In this document: piece by piece, positions 1 to 5,147 of the stretch
Numbering within the stretch: the first letter of the stretch is position 1
Layout: every line of letters begins with the position of its first letter
From: Candidatus Latescibacterota bacterium
GTDB taxonomy: Bacteria > JAAXHH01 > JACQVL01
Assembly: GCA_016209865.1 (NCBI GenBank)
Contig: JACQVL010000099.1
Span: 1 to 7,592 of the forward strand
DNA: 7,592 bases
Direction: 5' to 3'
Notes under the pieces: generated by a model
Told to the model about the DNA's origin: nothing
The model's input: the letters and a program-made list of their open reading frames with translations, nothing else
The model's database searches: none
Made by a program: the position numbers and the translations under genes

Positions 1-410
1 AGACATTACCACGGTCTCAGGTGACCCAGAGTTTGAATGCGGTCATCTTCACTCCGCCAGATGCAAAGGACTGGTTGCTTGTCGTCACCCCTGATGCCAT
101 GAGCTTTCGTGTATCGTCTGCGGCGGCCCCAACGCACTTTGAATTGAGCCAGAATACCCCCAACCCCTTTAACCCGACCACTCGGATCGAGTATCAATTG
201 CCGAGATCGGTGCACGTCCGATTGATGATCTACAACGTGCAAGGGCAGGAAGTCCGAAGACTGGTGGATGTGGAACAGCAGGTCGGGGTCTACCGGGTCG
301 AATGGAACGGACTGAACGACGCCGGAAAACCTGTGGCGTCGGGTATTTATCTCTACCGGCTCCAGGCGGACGAGTTCACCCAGACACGAAAAATGATGTT
401 GGTGAGGTAA
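1..410 (+). CDS. 3' end of secreted/surface protein with FlgD-like / type-A C-terminal sorting domain (5' partial)
   Basis: The reading frame (first full codon at position 3) is open from the left edge to TAA at 408-410, so this is the C-terminal fragment of a longer protein; a GTG at 21 is internal, not a convincing start. The last 90 residues form a typical C-terminal beta-sandwich tail: NPFNPTTRIEYQLP, then VRLMIYNVQGQEVRRLV, then YRVEWNGLNDAGKPVASGIY, ending TRKMMLVR. In Bacteroidetes such tails direct export and anchoring through the type IX secretion system. In other phyla the same fold is annotated as a FlgD Ig-like domain at the end of large extracellular proteins. The catalytic or binding part lies outside the window, so the function of the whole protein cannot be given. 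The residues before the tail match nothing I recognise. The domain call is strong; the secretion route is inference. Confidence 0.85.
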   Translation, partial: TLPRSQVTQSLNAVIFTPPDAKDWLLVVTPDAMSFRVSSAAAPTHFELSQNTPNPFNPTTRIEYQLPRSVHVRLMIYNVQGQEVRRLVDVEQQVGVYRVEWNGLNDAGKPVASGIYLYRLQADEFTQTRKMMLVR

Positions 411-452
411 AAGCAAAGGGGGCCCAATCGTGCTTTCTGTCATTTCTATTTT

Positions 453-480
453 TCACTCGTCACTTGTCACTCGTCACTGA
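453..480 (+). repeat. Four-copy heptamer tandem repeat (TCACTYG)
   Basis: Four contiguous 7-nt units: TCACTCG (453-459), TCACTTG (460-466), TCACTCG (467-473) and TCACTGA (474-480). The array sits in the 79-nt spacer after the sorting-domain gene and ends 9 nt before the ATG of the cytochrome gene, where a ribosome binding site would be expected. Short heptamer arrays are known from intergenic regions of several bacterial groups, including cyanobacteria. I cannot assign a function. Confidence 0.75.
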
Positions 481-489
481 ACCTATACT

Positions 490-1740
490 ATGCAGCCTCG
501 ACTCCCTCTCTTTCTCTACACTATTCTTGCCGTCCTTGCCCAGCTGGTCGGCACGACCGAGACAGTGGCGCATAAGCCGGTGACGGCGAAGTACACGTTC
601 AACGAGCATATCCGGCCGATTTTTCAGACCTACTGTGGAGGGTGTCATGCGCCCGGGCGCATCGCGCCGATGTCGCTCTTGACCTACCAGGAGGCGTATC
701 CGTGGGCAGAATCCATCAAGGAAGTCTTGCTGGCCGAGAGCCTGCATCCCTGGCACGTCGAGGAGGGAGTTGGCGCGTTCACGAACGGACGATGGTTGAC
801 CGCCCGCGAACTCGATATGGTCATCGATTGGGCAACAGGCAGTGCCCCTGAGGGCTCTCCATCGCCCACTCCGGCCCCGGTTGCCGGACAGGAAGAATGG
901 CCGTCAGGCCCCCCCGACCTGGTGCTCACGATGGCCGATAGCCTGTCCGTCGGCGCGGAGACGATGGAGAAGACACGCTGCATCGTGCTGCCGACGGGCC
1001 TCACGACCGACCGATGGGTGACCGGACTGGACGTTCGTCCCGGCAACCCGGCCATCGTCCACGACGCGGTCATCTACACGGTTGCTGCCGGGCAGGGATT
1101 CGCTCAAGGACGGGGAACCGAAGCCGAGTGTGCCGACGGGACAGCCCTTCCGGCGGAGCAGATTGTCGGGACCTGGTTTCCCGACCAGCCTCCGCCGTCA
1201 GTGCCCGAGGATGCAGCATACCGCCTCCCTGCCGGCTCTCCGATCATCCTTCGTATTCACTACCGCAAGACCTGGAGGTACGAGGGACGTGAGATGAAAG
1301 ACCGGAGCGCCGTCGGACTCTACTTTGCGAAACGGCCGGTCGAGAAGCGCATCCGGACGGCGGTGATCCGCCAGGCGACGACCGCTCCCTCAGACACCCT
1401 GACCGCTGTGCACGTGCTGGAATCTGACGCCCATCTCACGTCGATCCTGCCGCAGATCAGCGTGCCCGGAGCGATCATTCAGGCGACAGTCGTACGGCCA
1501 GATGGTACGACGGTGTGGCTCGTGAAGGTGAAGTCCGCCGACCCGGCCTGGCCGATCCGGTATGATGTGACGGAATCAGTTCCCCTGCCCCGAGGCAGCC
1601 GGATTGCGATCACGGCCTCCGTTGAGCAGCCCGAAAGGCTGGGACCATCCAGGTTGGCTGTCTGGGTCGGCTACACCGTCGACGGCGAGCATCTTCACGG
1701 CGGCGGGGCGAAGACGGTTCCACAGCGCCGGCAACGGTAG
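490..1740 (+). CDS. Exported c-type cytochrome with PHM-like (copper type II monooxygenase C-terminal-like) region
   Basis: A 416-residue protein with a probable signal peptide (residues 1-27: hydrophobic LFLYTILAVLAQLVG, likely cleavage after TVA), so it should act outside the cytoplasmic membrane. Residues 35-120 form a heme domain: the only CxxCH is C49-GG-C52-H53, followed by APGRIAPM, where M61 is the likely axial ligand, and then the family signature HPWH ... FTNGRWLT ... IDWATGSAPEG. After a Pro-rich linker (122-132), residues about 140-405 resemble the two beta-sandwich lobes of ascorbate-dependent type II copper monooxygenases (LRIHYRKTW at 254-262, VRPDGTTVWLVKV at 335-347, PLPRGSRI at 365-372). 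Such cytochrome-PHM fusions are common in Acidobacteria and Planctomycetes, with unproven redox roles. Several usual copper positions look altered (HD at 191-192 instead of HH). The ATG at 490 is the only start that keeps the signal peptide, since an in-frame stop lies at 478-480, and it has no Shine-Dalgarno. The 3' end overlaps the opposite-strand zinc-ribbon gene by 46 nt. Confidence 0.85.
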   Translation: MQPRLPLFLYTILAVLAQLVGTTETVAHKPVTAKYTFNEHIRPIFQTYCGGCHAPGRIAPMSLLTYQEAYPWAESIKEVLLAESLHPWHVEEGVGAFTNGRWLTARELDMVIDWATGSAPEGSPSPTPAPVAGQEEWPSGPPDLVLTMADSLSVGAETMEKTRCIVLPTGLTTDRWVTGLDVRPGNPAIVHDAVIYTVAAGQGFAQGRGTEAECADGTALPAEQIVGTWFPDQPPPSVPEDAAYRLPAGSPIILRIHYRKTWRYEGREMKDRSAVGLYFAKRPVEKRIRTAVIRQATTAPSDTLTAVHVLESDAHLTSILPQISVPGAIIQATVVRPDGTTVWLVKVKSADPAWPIRYDVTESVPLPRGSRIAITASVEQPERLGPSRLAVWVGYTVDGEHLHGGGAKTVPQRRQR

Positions 1741-2084
1741 AGTTTGTTGCGCCCGCTCTGCCACGTCCACAGGTCATCCCACCAGCGCCCGACCGTGGTC
1801 TTCCACGTGCCGCAGGATGGACACTGCAGCCCGATGTGGTCGCGACGGACGGGCGGATCGGGAGCTTCCCGTGGCACTGACAGGCCGTAGGTGTTCTCTC
1901 GCCGGTCGGCGGGGGATTGGTATTGGACGGGTAACTCGGCAATATCCCAGTAGTGAGTGCCACAGGTGTGACAGTGGAACAACCGTCGTCCCGGGTGAAG
2001 CCACTGGAGGCATCGTTCATGCCATCGATGCCGGGAACGGTAGACTTCCCGGCTTTTGCATGAGGGACAACGGCGGACGCGCAT
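1695..2084 (-). CDS. Small protein with two tandem zinc ribbons
   Basis: A 129-residue cytosolic protein with two four-cysteine zinc ribbons. The first is C6-x2-C9 ... C38-x2-C41 (CPSC ... CHTC) and the second is C88-x2-C91 ... C118-x2-C121 (CPSC ... CRRC). The spacing between cysteine pairs is nearly equal (28 and 26 residues) and both halves end in a CGT motif, suggesting an internal duplication joined by a charged, Pro-rich linker (about 52-82). The first half resembles short zinc-ribbon proteins seen in Acidobacteria and relatives (CPxC, basic Arg-rich stretch, CxxCG). Such proteins may bind nucleic acid or another protein; the function is unknown. I chose the ATG at 2084 because GGGAG lies 5 nt upstream and the protein then begins directly before the first ribbon. 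An upstream in-frame ATG at 2141 would add 19 residues but lacks a Shine-Dalgarno and lies at the predicted transcription start. The 3' end overlaps the convergent cytochrome gene by 46 nt. Confidence 0.78.
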   Translation of the reverse strand: MRVRRCPSCKSREVYRSRHRWHERCLQWLHPGRRLFHCHTCGTHYWDIAELPVQYQSPADRRENTYGLSVPREAPDPPVRRDHIGLQCPSCGTWKTTVGRWWDDLWTWQSGRNKLYRCRRCGTVFAPPP

Positions 2085-2089
2085 GCGTG

Positions 2090-2094
2090 CTCCC
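2090..2094 (-). promoter_or_regulatory. Ribosome binding site that decides the zinc-ribbon start
   Basis: Read on the - strand this is GGGAG, 5 nt before the ATG at 2084. No comparable site precedes the upstream in-frame ATGs, including the one at 2141. Confidence 0.6.
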
Positions 2095-2145
2095 GTACCC
2101 ACAATCATCGCAGGAGGGAAAAGCATCGTCGTGTTGAGCATTCAG

Positions 2146-2189
2146 TTCATACTATAAGAGATCATGGATGTCAACGTTTTTTTCATTTT
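2146..2189 (-). promoter_or_regulatory. Candidate sigma70-type promoter for the zinc-ribbon gene
   Basis: On the - strand there is a perfect -35 hexamer TTGACA (2174-2169), a 17-nt spacer, and a weaker -10 TATGAA (2151-2146). An A-rich tract (2189-2177, including seven A in a row) lies just upstream of the -35 and looks like an UP element. Transcription would begin near 2139, giving a leader of about 55 nt before the ATG at 2084 and excluding the ATG at 2141. The local AT content stands out from the GC-rich surroundings. The -10 matches only four of six positions, so this remains a prediction. Confidence 0.42.
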
Positions 2190-2207
2190 CGACAGGCTGG
2201 GAGATTC

Positions 2208-4286
2208 GTGCAGATGCTCGTCATTCACTGTGATGTCCTGTTCGATGGGGCATCAGTTCTCTCGTGCTCTCTCGTGTTCGTCGGGCTGGTGTTCGCCGGG
2301 GTGTTCTTCGACCTCGGCCGGCCGGTGATCGGCGGGTGGCTCGGCGGCGGGCGGGTCATCAAGGAGAGGGCGCGCGACCGTTATCTCCTCTGGGGATCGG
2401 AACATTCGCAGGAAGGCGCTGTCCTCTTCGCCGTGGACATCGAGCAGGGCGAGGTCGTCGAACAGCACGAGATCGGCGCGCGGGAGGTGGGCGCCCCGTT
2501 TGTCGATGCAGCGACGGGATTGTTGTATTGTACCACCTATCAAGGTATCAATCAGCCGGGCAACCTGCTCTGGCGCCGCGAACGAGACGGCCGCCTGCGA
2601 AGCTTAGGCTTTCCACCCATTCCCGGCAATCGGTTTCTCTGCGCGGTGCTCGGACGGGATGGGCGCATCTACGCCGGAACCCATCCCGACGGCCATCTTG
2701 CGGCGTACGACCTTGCGCGGGGAGAATGGCGCGACCTCGGCTGTCTCGCTCCTCCCCCGCTCAGACCGGGCCAGCAGGTCTTTCTGTCCGGCCTCTGCAT
2801 CACACCCGGCGGGGAAGTGCTCGGCTCGATCATGCGCGCCCTCCCGCGTATCACGGTCATCTACAACCCGCTGACGGGAGAGACGCGGGTCCTGGAGGGG
2901 TTCGAGGGCAGCCTGCCCATCGTCGAAGGGGAACGGCTGTACCTGAACCGCCCGTCCGGCGTCGAGGTGTACGACGCTGAGTTCCACCTGGTTGAAACCG
3001 TGACGGTTGAGTCGCTCCGCTGCGAGGGTCTCATCACCCCGTCGTCGTCTACACTCTCCGTGGCCGTTGGGGACGGCCAGGGACGCCTATACGGCTGGTG
3101 TAGCCATGATCTGGTGCGCATCGACCCGGATGCTCGCACGATCAGAGTGATTGGGCATCTCAACGGAGGCGGGACGATCGAGCTGACGGACGACGGCCGC
3201 GCGGTCATCCCATCCATCCCGGAGCGCCGGTACACAGTCGTCGACCTCCACTCCGGGAAGACGGACACGCGCACGTTCGTCTATGCCGGACAGCGAGCGA
3301 CCGACATCTGCGGGCTGGCGAAAGGGCCGGATGGGAAGATTTATGGGGCGACGATCATCAGCATGCATCTGTTCCGGTTCGACCCGTCATCACGGGAATT
3401 GACCGACCTGGGACACGTCGGCTGGCCGGGCGGAGAGGTGTACGACCTGATCGCGTACGACGACCGGATGTACTTAGGGTCGTACACCGGGGCGATCTGG
3501 GGAGAATACGACCCGGCACAGCCGTGGCGGCCCGACCCGGCGACGCACAGCACGAGTCCGGCGAGCAATCCTCGCAACTTGGGTCCCTTAGGAGAGCAAC
3601 AAAACCGGCCGTTCGAGTATGCCGTCGGCCCCGATCGCCGCATCTACATCGCCTGCCGGTCGGATTACGGGGTCGGGGGCGGCGCGCTCGCCTGTTACGA
3701 CCCGGCGACGGGAACAAAGACCGTCTATCGGGATCACGACCAGAGCATCCAGTCCGTGGCGGCGAACGACCGGTATGTGTACGGGGGGACGAGCATCCGC
3801 GGGGGACGGGGCTGGGCGGAGACGACGTGCGAGGGAAGACTGTTCGTCTTCGACCCGGGCCAGCGCCGGCGCATCTTCGAGCTGGTGCCGGTCACGGGCG
3901 CGATCGCCGTGACCTCCCTGGCGGTCAGCCCGGTCACCCGTCTGGTCTACGGGACGACGGACACGTGTCGGCTCTTCGCGTTCGACCCGGACGCGCTGCA
4001 GGTCGTGCAAACCTGGACGCTCCGCAACCCGGGAACCCCGCTGATGGGCGTCCCCGAAGCGTACGGGATCATCCATCTCACCGCCGGGAGCGACGGGGAT
4101 ATCTACGGGGTCACCCGGTACGATGTCTTTAAGCTCGACCTCTCGACCGGCCGGATCATCTACCTCGACCAACCGCCCATTCCTGACCTGTATCAGATCG
4201 TCGAAGGCGCGCCCGGCGTGTTCTACATCGGCGCGCGATCGCACCTGTTGGAGTACCACCTGCGGGATATCCCGCATTACCGTTGA
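2208..4286 (+). CDS. Large protein of about 13 beta-propeller-like repeats, possibly membrane-anchored
   Basis: A 692-residue protein dominated by a repeating pattern G-[RKD]-[IL]-Y-[GA]-x-[TS] ... [FY]-D-P-x-[TS]-G ... D-L-G. The Tyr-centred strand recurs near residues 107, 155, 204, 245, 295, 333, 379, 422, 480, 525, 581, 633 and 673, an average period of about 47 residues. This fits blades of a beta-propeller, and 13 blades would make two tandem six- or seven-bladed propellers. No catalytic motif or named family is recognisable; ligand binding, sugar/lactone handling or a scaffold role are all possible. Residues about 16-36 are hydrophobic (VLSCSLVFVGLVFAGVFF) and could be a signal anchor, with a basic stretch following. 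The GTG at 2208 lies 4 nt after GGGAG; the ATG at 2214 is an alternative with 10-nt spacing. The first 50 residues are less propeller-like, so a later start cannot be excluded. The stop lies 11 nt before the aldolase ATG, suggesting one transcript. Confidence 0.75.
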   Translation: MQMLVIHCDVLFDGASVLSCSLVFVGLVFAGVFFDLGRPVIGGWLGGGRVIKERARDRYLLWGSEHSQEGAVLFAVDIEQGEVVEQHEIGAREVGAPFVDAATGLLYCTTYQGINQPGNLLWRRERDGRLRSLGFPPIPGNRFLCAVLGRDGRIYAGTHPDGHLAAYDLARGEWRDLGCLAPPPLRPGQQVFLSGLCITPGGEVLGSIMRALPRITVIYNPLTGETRVLEGFEGSLPIVEGERLYLNRPSGVEVYDAEFHLVETVTVESLRCEGLITPSSSTLSVAVGDGQGRLYGWCSHDLVRIDPDARTIRVIGHLNGGGTIELTDDGRAVIPSIPERRYTVVDLHSGKTDTRTFVYAGQRATDICGLAKGPDGKIYGATIISMHLFRFDPSSRELTDLGHVGWPGGEVYDLIAYDDRMYLGSYTGAIWGEYDPAQPWRPDPATHSTSPASNPRNLGPLGEQQNRPFEYAVGPDRRIYIACRSDYGVGGGALACYDPATGTKTVYRDHDQSIQSVAANDRYVYGGTSIRGGRGWAETTCEGRLFVFDPGQRRRIFELVPVTGAIAVTSLAVSPVTRLVYGTTDTCRLFAFDPDALQVVQTWTLRNPGTPLMGVPEAYGIIHLTAGSDGDIYGVTRYDVFKLDLSTGRIIYLDQPPIPDLYQIVEGAPGVFYIGARSHLLEYHLRDIPHYR

Positions 4287-4292
4287 AAGGAG
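4286..4292 (+). promoter_or_regulatory. Strong ribosome binding site of the aldolase gene
   Basis: AAAGGAG starts on the last base of the propeller gene's TGA and ends 5 nt before the ATG at 4298. It shows that the ATG, not the upstream in-frame TTG at 4283, is the start. It also makes translational coupling with the propeller gene likely. Confidence 0.75.
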
Positions 4293-4297
4293 CCTTC

Positions 4298-5053
4298 ATG
4301 CGTAATCCAGTGAAAGAGAAGTTGCGTCGAGGAGAAGTCACCTTGGGAGTCGCGGTCGGGACTCCCTGTCTTGATCTGGTGGAGATGCTCTCGCGGATGA
4401 ATTTCGACTGGATCTGGTTCGACGCGGAGCACGGGCCGCTGAACACCGAGATCCTCCAGGCCATGCTCCAGGTCGGCCGCGGCGGGCAGGCGACGTCGAT
4501 CGTCCGCGTCCCCTGGAACGACCTGGTGCATATCAAGAAGGCGCTGGATGTCGGAGCTCAGGGGCTGATCATCCCGTGGGTGAATACCCGTGAGCAGGCG
4601 GAGATGGCTGTACGTGCTGCGAAGTACCCGCCAGAGGGGATTCGCGGGATCGGCCCGCGGTGGGTCGCCACGGCGGGTGAGGACACAGCCGAGTATCTTC
4701 GAACCGCCAACGACGAAGTGCTGATCATCGTTCAGATCGAAACGCGCGAGGCGGTGAATAACTTAGAGGCGATCATCACCACGCCTGGTATCGATGCGTT
4801 CCTCATCGGGCCGAGCGACCTGGCGGCTTCGTTAGGCCATCTCGGCGATAACGCGCATCCGGACGTGCAGGCGACGATTGACGACATCATCGAACGAGGG
4901 AAGAAGGCAGGAGTGCCGGGCGGGTTCGCGACGGCACCGCCCGCGGAATGTGAGAAGCGGATCAAACAGGGGTTTCAGTTGATCACCATCGGCAGCGACC
5001 TCGGCTTCATCCGGCAGGGCGCGCAGGCGGTGCTGGCGCATTTTGGGCGGTAA
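4298..5053 (+). CDS. HpcH/HpaI-family class II aldolase
   Basis: A 251-residue cytosolic enzyme of the HpcH/HpaI aldolase/citrate lyase family, a metal-dependent TIM barrel that reversibly splits 4-hydroxy-2-keto acids into pyruvate and an aldehyde. Members include 4-hydroxy-2-oxoheptane-1,7-dioate aldolase (HpaI), 2-dehydro-3-deoxyglucarate aldolase (GarL) and the rhamnonate-pathway enzyme RhmA. The key residues are present and in almost the same numbering as HpaI: H45 in FDAEHGPLN, R70 in IVRVPWND, metal ligand E148 in QIETREAVNNLEAI, and metal ligand D174 in GPSDLAASLG. Length and C-terminus are normal. The substrate cannot be told from sequence: no neighbouring dehydratase or sugar-acid gene points to galactarate, rhamnonate or homoprotocatechuate. 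The ATG at 4298 is supported by AAAGGAG. The gene follows the propeller gene by 11 nt and runs head-on into hisD, with the ACGTT hairpin between them. Confidence 0.93.
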   Translation: MRNPVKEKLRRGEVTLGVAVGTPCLDLVEMLSRMNFDWIWFDAEHGPLNTEILQAMLQVGRGGQATSIVRVPWNDLVHIKKALDVGAQGLIIPWVNTREQAEMAVRAAKYPPEGIRGIGPRWVATAGEDTAEYLRTANDEVLIIVQIETREAVNNLEAIITTPGIDAFLIGPSDLAASLGHLGDNAHPDVQATIDDIIERGKKAGVPGGFATAPPAECEKRIKQGFQLITIGSDLGFIRQGAQAVLAHFGR

Positions 5054-5057
5054 CTAC

Positions 5058-5147
5058 ACGTTAGCACGTTCATACGTTCGAACGTTGACACGTTCTATTA
5101 GCCTATCTTTAACGTGCCAACGTGTGAACGTTCAAACGTGCTAACGT
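5058..5147. repeat. Inverted array of ACGTT octamers forming a 37-bp imperfect hairpin
   Basis: The left arm (5058-5094) is ACGTT repeated at an exact 8-nt period: ACGTTAGC, ACGTTCAT, ACGTTCGA, ACGTTGAC, ACGTT. The right arm (5111-5147) holds the complementary form at the same period: AACGTGCC, AACGTGTG, AACGTTCA, AACGTGCT, AACGT. The arms pair at 31 of 37 positions around a 16-nt loop (5095-5110). The element fills the gap between the convergent aldolase and hisD genes and includes the last two sense codons and the stop codon of hisD. Position and folding suit a bidirectional transcription terminator or 3'-end protector, but there is no U-tract after either arm. It could also be a member of a dispersed palindromic repeat family. 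Confidence 0.85.

Noticed and set aside
410-436. Possible terminator after the sorting-domain gene (AAAGCA at 410-415 pairing with TGCTTT at 431-436, T-rich downstream)
   Set aside because: The stem has only six pairs, is AT-rich, has a 15-nt loop, and the T-rich region is broken by C and A; too weak to annotate.
484-489. TATACT as a -10 box
   Set aside because: It directly abuts the ATG at 490, so transcription would start inside the gene and lose the signal peptide start; no -35 lies at the right distance.
1604-2137. Open frame on the + strand opposite the zinc-ribbon gene (177 codons)
   Set aside because: The opposite strand carries eight correctly spaced zinc-ligand cysteines; this frame has no recognisable fold and starts inside the cytochrome gene.
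2085-2141. Upstream in-frame ATG at 2141 as the zinc-ribbon start
   Set aside because: No Shine-Dalgarno is present, it coincides with the predicted transcription start, and the added residues precede the conserved ribbon without any motif.
2153-2158. TATAAG on the + strand as a -10 box for the propeller gene
   Set aside because: The -10 match is good, but the position 17 nt upstream holds CGTGTT, a poor -35, and TTGAGC lies at only 13-nt spacing.
2264-2980. Long open frame on the + strand inside the propeller gene (238 codons)
   Set aside because: Its translation is Arg/Gly/Pro-rich with no motif, as expected from an out-of-frame reading of a GC-rich gene.
3588-4277. Long open frame on the - strand opposite the propeller gene (229 codons)
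   Set aside because: It is antisense to regular propeller repeats and shows only low-complexity, charge-rich sequence.
4283-4297. An in-frame TTG at 4283 that would extend the aldolase by five residues
   Set aside because: It overlaps the upstream stop codon and its own downstream codons contain the AAAGGAG site serving the ATG at 4298; with the ATG, H45 and R70 fall at HpaI numbering.
5058-5147. CRISPR-like array
   Set aside because: Units are 5 nt with 3-nt variable spacers and are inverted in the second half; there are no repeat-length or spacer-length features of CRISPR and no cas genes.
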